DNA of 64,000 nt from Metridium senile. Lineage: Eukaryota; Cnidaria; Anthozoa; Actiniaria; Metridiidae. Made by a program: the position numbers and the translations under genes. The notes under the pieces are model-generated. The model did not search any database, was not told where the DNA came from, and worked only from the letters and a program-made list of their open reading frames with translations. This document shows, piece after piece, positions 1-10,486 of this stretch. The DNA is taken from positions 17,502,241-17,566,240 of the forward strand of contig OX459100.1 of assembly GCA_949775045.1 (NCBI GenBank). Direction: 5' to 3'. The number at the start of each line of letters is the position of its first letter. Within the stretch, counting starts at the first letter, position 1.

Positions 1-36
1 TGATTTTTACTACTAAATATTTTATAAAAGGAATAA

Positions 37-215
37 CAAACTCGGCAGCAGTGCTCTATCAAGATATAGAGCACTTGGAATTTTAAGAAGACTTGAGAAT
101 TGCTGAGAAGCACTCCACTACGCATCGTGCTACTCCTAACAGTTCTCTCGTCTTATTAAAAGTCTGTGCTCTCTATATCTCAATAGATTACGCTGCCTTT
201 TTTTCTATTTCTTCT
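37..215. mobile_element. short inverted-repeat element (family A, copy 1)
   Basis: The two halves are imperfect reverse complements built on CTCGGCAGCAGTGCTCTATC and TATAGAGCACTT. A related element lies at 51397-51556 inside a TTC5 intron. No coding capacity is visible, so it is probably a non-autonomous DNA element. Its borders are approximate. Confidence 0.55.
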
Positions 216-345
216 TGATAAAATAGTTATAAGATGTTTTCAAGTGACGAACTGCGAATATCTTGTCACTTGTATTAATTTCCTTTGCATACACACTTGC
301 CAAGGCTCATCTGTATACTAGAAAATACAAGTGACTCGTGGGATA

Positions 346-534
346 TTACAGCGCAACGCGTAAAAGTATGGTCACTGATAATGTATTTCACATACTTCTG
401 TCTCGCCATCGATCCAATAAGCGTTTTGATCCGAGACAAGATAACACAATCCTACAACGCTGATTGGATTGATAGCGAGACAGAAGTATGCGAATACATT
501 ATCAGTGGCCATACTTTTACGCGTTGTGCTGTAA
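346..534. mobile_element. MITE with TTACAG ends (subfamily 1)
   Basis: Terminal inverted repeats of about 75 bp begin TTACAGCGCAACGCGTAAAA and end with the reverse complement. The short interior contains the word ATTGGATYGAT in both orientations. The 12-bp terminus is shared with the elements at 7853, 15757, 21734 and 28254, although the interiors differ. It has no coding capacity. Confidence 0.75.
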
Positions 535-693
535 ACGGCATGCCACATTGTATAACTAGTAGATATATACTGACTGAAGAATGAAAACAATATGCCATGA
601 ATAATAAAACAATAGATCACCCTGAATGAATCTTTGTATGTGGAAAATCCAGAACACCACAAAAGTGATGTGAGTAGCAACAATAATTATTCT

Positions 694-3289
694 TGCCAAG
701 AAATTTAGATCTGATATTAACGTTTATTTACCCATTTCAAACCACGTGTTCATTCCCTTTGGATTTAATCATTTGTTATGCATAAATATTTTCATACTTG
801 ACATACATGTAAAAGAACAACTCTCAAGGGAATGTCATGTGGTCTGAAATGTGCAATTTGCATACAGAACTAAAAGGGTCTATTAATTAAAACAAAATGG
901 AAGTAAACACTATAGGTTGAGATTTGGGTTCCCTGTGTACTTATTCATGAAAACAAGGTCTAAAAATCATCAGATAACTCAAAGTAAACTCGCTTAAAAA
1001 ATTATAGTCTACTTGAAATCTGCTCTTATGATGCACAGAGTGGTTTTACTAAATTTATGTATTATTTAAATATTCAATCTCGATTGTGCGCTTCCTGTGG
1101 TGAGTAAAAGCGGAAGTTGACGAACAGTGGAAACATTTTTGCTGATTTCTCCCTTAATATTTAATATTTTAAATTGATGTTTTGTCATAGTTTATAACAT
1201 GTCTATGACTATCTTTAGTGCGAGTTTCATTGCAATCCAAAGCCTAGAAGTAGGTAAACTGACACAAAAGTCAAAGTATTGACAGTTTGTAACTTCCGGA
1301 ACATTCTAGCGCTAATAACATCCTAATAACTATATATTTTCAAAACACTGTTTCAGATTCTTAATGCCGTCATCGAGAGCTTTCCAACAATGTATAGTTT
1401 GTTCAAAATAACACAGTTTGAAAATCGTCGATTTTTGGGGTCTTCGTGAAAAACGCTATTTTGATGCCTTAGAATTCATGGCCTTTGTTCTCCATGAATT
1501 AACCGTATTTTCTCAAATATTTTTTGCCACATATTTAGATCTGATACTAAGGTTTCCTATGATGTTTGATTTATTTTACAAAGTATTTTCTAAGTAGGGG
1601 AAAATTGACCGTAAACACGATAGGTGGAGATTTGGGATCCCTGTGTATTTTTCGATCACAACAAGGCCTGAAAATCATTGAAAACTCAGCGTAAACTCGC
1701 CAGAAAAATTTCTAGGGTACTTTGAAACTGCTGTTATGATGTGCAGAGTGGTTATTTACTAAAAAATTGGATTTAAAAAAGTGCTATATTTTCAATATTT
1801 TGGACATCTCCATTTGTGGGCTTCCTGTGGTGAGTTACAACGGAAGTCGAACATTGGAATCATTTTTGCTGTTTCCTCTCTTAATATTCAATATTTTTAT
1901 TTAATATTTTGTCATACTTTATTCCAAGTCCACAACTATCTTCAGTGCGAGTTTCATTGCAATCCAAAGCCTAGAAGTAGGTAAACTGACACAAAAGTCA
2001 AAGTATTGACAGTTTGTAACTTCCGGAACATTCTAGCGCTAATAACATCCTAATAACTATATATTTTCAAAACACTGTTTCAGATTCTTAATGCCGTCAT
2101 CGAGAGCTTTCCAACAATGTATATTTTGTTCAAAATAACACAGTTTGAAAATCGTCGATTTTTGGGGTCATCGTGAAAAACGCTATTTTGATGCCTTAGA
2201 ATTCATGGCCTTTGTTCTCCATGAATTAACCGTATTTTCTCAAATATTTTTTGCCAGATATTTAGATCTGATACTAAGGTTTCCTATGATGTTTGATTTA
2301 TTTTAAAAAGTATTTTCTAAGTAGGGGAAAATTGACCGTAAACACGATAGGTGGAGATTTGGGATCCCTGTGTATTTTTCGATCACAACAAGGCCTGAAA
2401 ATCATTGAAAATGTAGGATAAACTCGCCAGAAAAAAAATGTAGGGTACTTTGGGACTGTTCTTATGATGTGCAGAGTAGTTATTTACTAAAAAATTGGAT
2501 TTAAAAAAGTACGATATTTTCAATATTTTGGACATCTCCATTTGTGGGCTTCCTGTGGTGAGTTATAACGGAAGTTGAATATTGGAAATATTTTTGCTGT
2601 TTTCTCCCTTAATATTCAATATTTTTATTTGATGTTTTGTCATACTTTATTCCATGTCCACAACTATCTTCAGTACGAGTTTCATTGCAATCCAAAGCCT
2701 AGAAGTAGGTAAACTGACACAAAAGTCAAAGTATTGACAGTTTGTAACTTCCGGAACATTCTAGCGCTAATAACATCCTAATAACTATATATTTTCAAAA
2801 CACTGTTTCAGATTCTTAATGCCGTCATCGAGAGCTTTCCAACCATGTATAGTTTGTTCAAAATAACACAGTTTGAAAATCGTCGATTTTTGGGGTCTTC
2901 GTGAAAAACGCTATTTTGATGCCTTAGAATTCATGGCCTTTGTTCTCCATGAATTAACCGTATTTTCTAAATTATTTTTTAACAGATATTTAGCTCTAAT
3001 ACTAAGGTTTCCTATGATGTTTGATTTATTTAAAAAAGTATTTTTTAAGTAGGGGAAAATTGACCGTAAACACGATAGGTGGAGATTTGGGATCCCTGTG
3101 TATTTTTTGGATCACAACAAGGCCTGAAAATCATTGAAAACTCAGCGTAAACTCGCCAAAAAAAATTCTGGGGTACTTTGGAACTGTTGTTATGATGTGC
3201 AGAGTAGTTATTTACTAAAAAATTGGATTTAAAAAAGTACGATATTTTCAATATTTTGGACATCTCGATTTGTGGGCTTCCTGTGGTCG
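694..3289 (+). repeat. satellite array, four forward ~727-bp units
   Basis: Tandem units are recognised by GTAGGGGAAAATTGACC at 1594, 2321 and 3049 (spacing 727 and 728) and by CTTCCTGTGGTGAG near 1091, 1824 and 2551. The leftmost unit is interrupted by a short element at about 729-882. Short ORFs recur from unit to unit but have no recognisable protein similarity. Units are highly alike, so the array has been recently amplified or homogenised. Confidence 0.9.
729..882. mobile_element. short inverted-repeat element inserted in the satellite (family B, copy 1)
   Basis: It runs from CCCATTTCAAACCACGTG to a CATGTGGTCTGAAATGTGCA end, with ATTTGCATACAGA next to the terminus. A sister copy with the same ends is at 51838-52012. 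It replaces part of the first satellite unit. The boundaries are estimated by comparing that unit with its intact neighbours. Confidence 0.6.
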
Positions 3290-6200
3290 CCTTTTTCGAA
3301 CAAAATTACACAGGGATCCCAAATTCCACCTCTCGTGTTTATGGTCAATTTTCCCCTACTTAGAAAATACTTTTTAAAACAAATCAAACATCATAGGAAA
3401 CCTTAGTATCAGATCTAAATATCTGGCAAAAAATATTTTGAAAAATACGGTTAATTCGTGGAGAACAAAGGCCATGAATTCAAAGGCATCAAAATCGTGT
3501 TTTTCGCGATGACCCCAAAAATCGACGATTTTTAAACTGCGTTATTTTGAACAAACTATACATGGTTGGAAAGCTCCTGATGACGGCATTAAGAATCTGA
3601 AACATTTTTTTGAAAATATATTATAATTATGATGTTATTAGTGCTAGAATGTTCCGGAAGTTACAAACTGTCAATACTTTGACTTTTGTGTCAGTTTACC
3701 TACTTCTAGGCTTTGGATTGCAATGAAACTCGTCCTAAAGATAGTCATAGATATGTTATAAAGTATGGGAAAATATCATTTCAAAATATTAAATAATAAG
3801 GGAGAAAACAAACAAAATGTATGCCATGTTCTTCAACTTCCGTTATAACTCACCACAGGAAGCCCACAAATCGAGATGTCCAAAATATTGAAAATATCGT
3901 ACTTTTTTAAATTCAATTTTTTAGTAAATAACTACTCTTCACATCATAAGAACAGTCCCAAAGTACCCTACAATTTTTTTTTGGCGAGTTTACGCTACAT
4001 TTTCTATGAGTTTCAGGTCTTGTTGTGATCGAAAAATACACAGGGATCCCAAATCTCCACCTATCGTGTTTACGGTCAATTTTCCCCTACTTAAAAAATA
4101 CTTTTTAAAATAAATCAAACATCGTAGGAAACTTTAGTATCAGATCTAAATATCTGGCAAAAAATATTTGAGAAAATACGGTTAATTCATGGAGAACAAA
4201 AGCCATGAATTCAAAGGCTCCAAAATAGCGTTTTTCACGATGACCCCAAAAATCGACGATTTTCAAACTGTGTTATTTTGAACAAAATATACATTGTTGG
4301 AAAGCTCTGAAGGACGGCATTAAGAATCTGAAACAGTTTTTTGAAAATATATAATTACTAGAATGTTATTAGCGCTAGAATGTTCCGGAAGTTACAAACT
4401 GTCAATACTTTGACTTTTGTGTCAGTTTACCTACTTCTAGGCTTGTGATTACAATGAAACTCGTACTGAAGATAGTCATAGACATGTAATAAACTATGGC
4501 AAAATATCATTTCCAAATATTAAATAATAAGGGAGAAAACAAACAAAAATGATTCCAATGTTCAACTTCCGTTATAACTTACCACAGGAAGCCCACAAAT
4601 CGAGATGTCCAAAATATTGAAAATATCGTACTTTTTTAAATCCAATTTTTTAGTAAATAACTACTCTGCACATCATAAGAACAGTCCCAAAGTACCCTAC
4701 AATTTTTTTCTGGTGAGTTTACGCTATATTTTCAATGATTTTCAGGCCTTGTTGTGATCGAAAAATACACAGGGATCCCAAATCTGCAACTATCGTGTTT
4801 ACGGTCAATTTTCCCTACTTAGAAAATACTTTTTTAAATAAATAAAACATCATAAAAAACCTTAGTATCAGATCTAAATATCTGTCAAATAATATTTTAG
4901 AAAATACGGTTAATTCATGGAGAACAAAGGCCATGAATTCAAAGGCTCCAAAATAGCGTTTTTCACGATGACCCCAAAAATCGACGATTTTCAAACTGCG
5001 TTATGTTGAATAAACTATACATGGTTGGAAAGCTCCTGATGACGGCATTGAGAATCTGAAACAGTTTTACGAAAATATATAATTATTAGGATGTTATTAG
5101 CGCTAGAATGTTCCGGAAGTGACAAACTGTCAATACTTTGACTTTTGTGTCAGTTTACCTACTTCTAGGCTTTTGATTACAATGAAACTCGCACTGAAGA
5201 TAGTTGTGGATATGGAATAAAGTATGACAAAACATCAAATAAAAATATTGAATATTAAGTGACAAAACAGCAAAAATGATTCCAATGTTCAACTTCCGTT
5301 ATAATTTACCACAGGAAGCCCACAAATCGAGTTGTCCAAAATATTGAAAATATTGCACTTTTTTAAATCCAATTTTTTAGTAAATAACCACTCTGCACAT
5401 CATAACAGCAGTTTCAAAGTACCCCAGAATTTTTTTTGGCGAGTTTACGCTGAGTTTTCAATGATTTTGAGGCCTTGTTGTGATCGAAAAATACACAGGG
5501 ATCCCAAATCTCCATCTATCGTGTTTACGGTCAATTTTCCCCTACTTAGAAAATACTTTTTTAAATAAATCAAACATCATAGGAAACCTTAGTATTAGTT
5601 CTAAATACCTGTCAAAAAATATTTTAGAAAATACGGTTAATTCATGGAGAACAAAGGCCATGAATTCTAAGGCATCAAAATAGCGTTTTTCACGAAGACC
5701 CCAAAAATCGACGATTTTCAAACTGTGTTATTTTGAACAAAATATACATTGTTGGAAAGCTCTCGATGACGGCATTAAGAATCTGAAACAGGGTTTTGAA
5801 AATATATAATTATTAGGATGTTATTAGCGCTAGAATGTTCCGGAAGTTACAAACTGTCAATACTTTGACTTTTGTGTCAGTTTACCTACTTCTAGGCTTT
5901 TGATTACAATGAAATTCGTACTGAAGATAGTTGTGGTTATGGAATAAAGTATGACAACACTTCAAATAAAAATATTGAATATTAAGGGAGAAAACAGCAA
6001 AAATGTTTCCAATGTTCAACTTCCGTTATAACTCACCACAGGAAGCCCACAAATAAAGATGTCCAAAATATTGAAAATATCGTACTTTTTTAAATCCAAT
6101 TTTTAAGTAAATAACTACTCTGCACATCATAAGAACAGTCCCAAAGTACCCTACAATTTTTTTCTGGCGAGTTTTGGCTACATTTTCTATGATTTTCAGG

Positions 6201-6985
6201 CCTTGTTGTGATCGAAAAATACACAGGGATCCCAAATCTGAACCTATGGTGTTTACGGTCAATTTTCACCTACTTAGAAAATACTTTTTTAAATAAATCA
6301 AACGTCATAGAAACCTTAGTATCAGATCTAAATATCTGTCAAAAAATATTTGAGAAAATACGGTTAATTCATGGAGAACAAAGGCCATGAATTCTAAGGC
6401 ATCAAAATAGCGTTTTTCACGAAGACCCCAAAAATCGACGATTTTCAAACTGTGTTATTTTGAACAAAATATACATTGTTGGAAAGCTCTCGATGACGGC
6501 ATTAAGAATCTGAAACAGTGTTTTGAAAATATATAGTTATTAGGATGTTATTAGCGCTAGAATGTTCCGGAAGTTACAAACTGTCAATACTTTGACTTTT
6601 GTGTCAGTTTACCTACTTCTAGGCTTTTGATTGCAATGAAACTCGTCCTAAAGATAGTCATTGACATGTAATAAAGTATAGGAAAATATCATTTCAAAAT
6701 ATTAAATAATAAGGGAGAAAACAAACAAAAATGATTCCAATGTTCAGCTTCCGTTATAACTTACCACAGGAAGCCCACAAATCGAGATGTCCAAAGTATT
6801 GATAAGGTCGTAGTTTTTAAAATTCTAAATTTTAGTAAAAAACCACTCTGCACATCCAAGCAGCAGTTCCAAGGTACCCTAGAATTTTTTTCTGGTGAGT
6901 ATATGCGGAATTTTTAATGATTTTCTTGTTGTGATCGGAAAAAAAAACACAGGGATCCCACATACCTACCTATCGTGTTTTCCAT
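3290..6985 (-). repeat. satellite array, five inverted ~727-bp units
   Basis: This is the same unit as in the forward array but in the opposite orientation. CAGGGATCCC recurs at 3311, 4041, 4770, 5496, 6224 and about 6950, a spacing of 726-730. The orientation switch near 3289 joins a forward unit cut just after CCTGTGGT to an inverted unit that begins at another point of the repeat, so the junction is not a perfect palindrome. The last unit is the most diverged. Confidence 0.9.
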
Positions 6986-7852
6986 TCTTCTAATCTAAAC
7001 TGGCCCAACTTGCAGGAGCAATATTGTTCAATCATGTTGTATGAGTGCCGTTTGAATAAACCCAACATGTTCCAACACGGTCTGTTGAACACAAGAACAA
7101 TAGAAATGTTGGATGATGTTTCATCCCACTTAATCCCAACTGGCACATGTTGGGGATGTTTAAATAGGGCTTTGCAATGCAACAAACATTGTGAGATAAG
7201 TTAGGATTCACATCTGAGGCATCAGTAAGACTCACTAGTTGTTATTTACTGGGTAAACTAGTTTTGCTGCTTTAGCCACATCCAAATATAATGTCCATCA
7301 ACATCATCACGATAATATACATTTTTTAAAGTAAAAGTACAATTATAATCAGGTAAAAGAGACAATAACAAGCAAATCTCGCTGCCATTTTCACATCAAC
7401 TCCCTGAGAACGGAGAGAGCCTGGGAACTTGACAGTGATAACTACAGATAATGCAATTATCACTGTCAAGTTCACATGCTATTCAGATTTAGCCGTGTGC
7501 TCTCAGCCAATCAGATTCAATGTAGTTAGTAAAATGTATAATAATAATAATTATCATCATCTTGATCATAATCATTATTATGAGGGTCCTGAAGAAGAGG
7601 GGGTTCCGAATCCCGTTTATATTTGGACCAAATCCCCTGAATCACAAATCACATAATCCCATCAGTTTTGCTCAAGTTTTCAATCCCATTCCCATTTTCT
7701 TTTGTTCTTTTATTTGTAAATCCAAGTCCCAGTGCATGCAATCCCATTTTCACAGTCAAAAATAAGGCCAATCCCAGCTCCCATTTTACCCCTTCAGGAC
7801 CCTCTTATTATTGGTCTTTATCACCATCATCATCCCTACAACAGTCTGTCAG
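6986..7852. other. intergenic; palindromic-word repeat and a hairpin
   Basis: From about 7010 to 7200 the sequence repeats words around CAACATGTT, like the word-filled element at 17886-18582. At 7428-7472 a 45-bp hairpin has 17-19-bp arms, AACTTGACAGTGATAA and its complement. At 7530-7590 there is a loose ATC/ATT microsatellite. No gene is seen. Confidence 0.5.
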
Positions 7853-8114
7853 TTACAGTGCAACTACTGAAACCAGGGTCACCCAAACAAATGTCAAAAT
7901 AAATAGTTTTTGAGATCAAACAAAAAACTTGTAGAGGGTTCTCACAGGCTGAGATGTTTCTTATTCAATCTTCCGTTCACAAATAATTATAATGAAAATT
8001 ATTAGCATTTTAAGCAAAAAAGTCAAGTATTTGTAGAGATTCTATTGTTCATATTCTCGATCGTGATTGGATAATCATGTTTTGGTGGCCCTGGTTTCAG
8101 TAGTCGCACTGTAA
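7853..8114. mobile_element. MITE with TTACAG ends (subfamily 2)
   Basis: Ends are TTACAGTGCAACTACTGAAA on the left and the near-exact reverse complement on the right. The terminal repeats are about 35 bp, extending through ACCAGGGTCACC. The interior is AT-rich and non-coding. Confidence 0.75.
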
Positions 8115-8131
8115 TAGTCCAGTTTCAAATT

Positions 8132-8284
8132 ATCTAGCACAGCACTACTATTTGACAAAAGGCACATTTAGTAGTCACGATTTCCAAGCAAAGCACACAA
8201 AAAATTAATAATTTAACAATAGAAAACATCTTGAATTTACTCTTCAAATGCACCTTTTGTCAAATAGTACAGCAGTGCTAGATA
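8132..8284. mobile_element. short inverted-repeat element
   Basis: Arms of about 35 bp run from ATCTAGCACAGCACTAC through TATTTGACAAAAGG, and return as CCTTTTGTCAAATAGTACAG to GCTAGAT. The interior is AT-rich and has no coding capacity. Confidence 0.65.
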
Positions 8285-8370
8285 AAAATGGTATACAATA
8301 ATGATAAGAAACATGTTTTCGTTTTTTTACTTTTATCATTTTATTATCATTATCAGATATAGTTTATATA

Positions 8371-8846
8371 TACACCTATTCAATAATCGTTGTCGCAATC
8401 AAAGCCACAGTCCCAGGGGCGGATCCAGAAATTTGACAAGGGGGGTGCCCCTTTGATATCCTTTTGGCGGATAACGGCAGACACAAGAGCGCAAAGATCG
8501 TAATGTGCCCGCTTTTCTTTGCTAAAACGGGACTTTACTGCAAAAGAGGGGGGTGAAAAGTCACCCAGTTCACCCCCCCTTCGTCCGCCCCTGAGTCCAC
8601 ACTCTAAAGTCTGCAAAGGATGTCGGTATTTCGTCTCTTGTTATCGATTTATTCATAGAATATTTTGATTGTACGTGTTTGTACTATATGACCATAACAA
8701 GTTGTTGTTGTGGTAGATATAAATAGAAATATTTCTTTAAAAACGTGCAATAAATCACAAATTAAGGCCATGTAACCAACATCCTTTGCAGGCTTCAGAG
8801 TGTGGACTGTAGCTTTGGCTGCGACAATGATTTTTGAAATAGGTGG
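8371..8846. mobile_element. MITE family C, copy 1 (interrupted)
   Basis: Terminal repeats start TACACCTATTCAATAATCG and contain CCACACTCTAAAGTCTGCAA next to GGATGTCGG. The right arm returns as CTTCAGAGTGTGGACTGTAG to TTTTTGAAATAGGTG. Three more copies lie at 27506-27801, 41093-41378 and 43211-43493. This copy carries a second element at 8414-8593. Confidence 0.8.
8414..8593. mobile_element. 180-bp element nested in MITE family C
   Basis: It begins CAGGGGCGGATCCAG and ends CGTCCGCCCCTG. It splits the family C element and is flanked on both sides by AGTCC (8409-8413 and 8594-8598), a 5-bp target duplication. Removing one copy restores the uninterrupted family C sequence seen at 27506 and 41093. 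Confidence 0.8.
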
Positions 8847-8981
8847 ATATGCTTTTTATAATGTCATATCTACTTCTGGAACAAATTCCAAATAAACTTT
8901 CTGCCTAGGCATTTTATGGAGAATCAGTAAACTTGAATATACCCCTTGGCTCCCAAGGATATACCATTTTTTACATGTCTA

Positions 8982-9137
8982 AAGGCCTGTTTACACTAGC
9001 AATAATTGTCGTGTGATTTCAACAGCGACCTCAATAGTAATTTTTTTTCCTTTTTAGGTGATAAAGATGAGATAAAATCACCATTGAAATCGCTGCTAAT
9101 ATCTTGAGACAAAATTGCTATTGTAAACAGGGTTTAA
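8982..9137. mobile_element. inverted-repeat element with AAAGGCCTG end
   Basis: The left end AAAGGCCTGTTTACACTAGC is matched on the right by ATTGTAAACAGGGTTT. The interior repeats short words around AATCRC and GCTAATA. It belongs to the group of elements that share an AARGCCYGG-type terminus. Confidence 0.6.
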
Positions 9138-9214
9138 TAATTTATTATAATAATAATTTCACTTTCACTAACATAGCCTATTTATTTGTTAATATATTAT
9201 TCTGTTAATTTTTT

Positions 9215-9430
9215 ACGTTTTGTCTCTGACTTGAAAACTTGAAAGTATCAGACGTTTCGGTCCATCATCACAAACCTTCATCAGTGATGGCGGTTGTGGT
9301 TTTGGCACATGCATTTGAATGTTGTGCACGCGTGCCGGTGCTCGCGCTTGGATCATTAATGAGAGTTTGATATATTTCTGGTATCTTCTGATTTCTGATA
9401 CTTTCAAGTTTTCAAGTCAGAGGCAAAACG
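9215..9430. mobile_element. inverted-repeat element containing a hammerhead-like core
   Basis: Arms of about 37 bp run from CGTTTTGTCTCTGACTTG through AAAACTTGAAAGTATCAGA and return on the right. Just inside the left arm the minus strand reads CTGATGA, a GGTTT/GGACC stem, then GAAACGTC at 9247-9288, like a hammerhead ribozyme core. It is non-coding. Confidence 0.6.
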
Positions 9431-10194
9431 AAAAAAAATTATAATAATGAATCCTGACTGCAATTTCAGAATTTTTGATATTATTCTGTGTTTTATACCT
9501 ATACACCCATTTCTAAAAAGGTTGTCATTGCCAAAAGAAAAGAACAATTAGCCATAGGCCATTCATAAAAATAAACATCATTAATCAAGGCTTTTAAAAT
9601 GGTTTTGTGGACTACAAAGCACACAGAATATATCAACACTAACCTACTTGGTTTTGATGAGAATAAGAAACAAGTAGAAACAAGTTATTCTAGCTATTTT
9701 TGAATCTTGGAATGATCTATTTCCTATTGCTTATTACAACTTGAAATAGGTGTATATTTCAAGACATTGCCTTGTGTACATAACAATTAGCAAAAAAATA
9801 AGAATGAATAACAAACAAAGAGAAAAACAGTCCAAAAATAACCTCTGAAAATACAGTAAATATACCTCTACTCTTTGTGAAGTTGTGATTGTATTACAGT
9901 CTTTTCATTGCCAAAAGTTTCAAAGATTTATGGCTACATATCCCCAATAACGACAACAATTTGTTTCAAGGTCCACTTCCATTTCTATATTGATGCTTAA
10001 TCAGATCCAAGACAAACCAGTAAACCTTTCATTTTCATTTCTTTAACAATGGAATTCTGAATTCACAATTTTGTTTCAAAGTATTTACTTCCATTACAGA
10101 GTATTTAGGAAACTCTACAGTTATTGCTCTTGTTTTCATTTTGATTTCTACAGCATGTGACAACGCTTTGCCAGGATTTCCATTCACAGTTAAT

Positions 10195-10486
10195 CATTTT
10201 ATCAAATATTGTTGTGACAAATACTTCTTTCCCTTTGTCATTTCTAGTACAACCTTGTTGTACAGAATATACCTTCCCTTCTTCTGTCAAACAGATTTTT
10301 TAGCAGATATCATAGTGACAAATACTTCTTCCATTTCTGTGTCTTCCACCTCATACTTTCCTAGTATATACTTAAACATGCTTCTTGTCGCAGAAACCAG
10401 ATGTTTTGCAGATATCACAGTGACAAACCTCACTTTCATTTTCTTCAGCCATTTATAAGTTATTTTTCCAGTATATATTTCTCCTT
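10195..10486 (-). repeat. three diverged copies of the SYS1 coding tail downstream of its stop
   Basis: Immediately 3' of the SYS1 stop, units of about 100 bp each carry TTTGTCACTRTGATATCTGC on the minus strand (about 10384-10450, 10286-10340 and 10195-10246). One copy would encode EMEEVFVTMISAKKSV plus stop, parallel to the real SYS1 end EMKAIMVTVGSTKNSV plus stop. This segment is probably in the SYS1 3' UTR. Confidence 0.6.

Noticed and set aside
5332..6390. Recurring 60-80-codon ORFs in the satellite array
   Set aside because: They reappear in each unit with frameshifts and stops between units and show no codon-level constraint.
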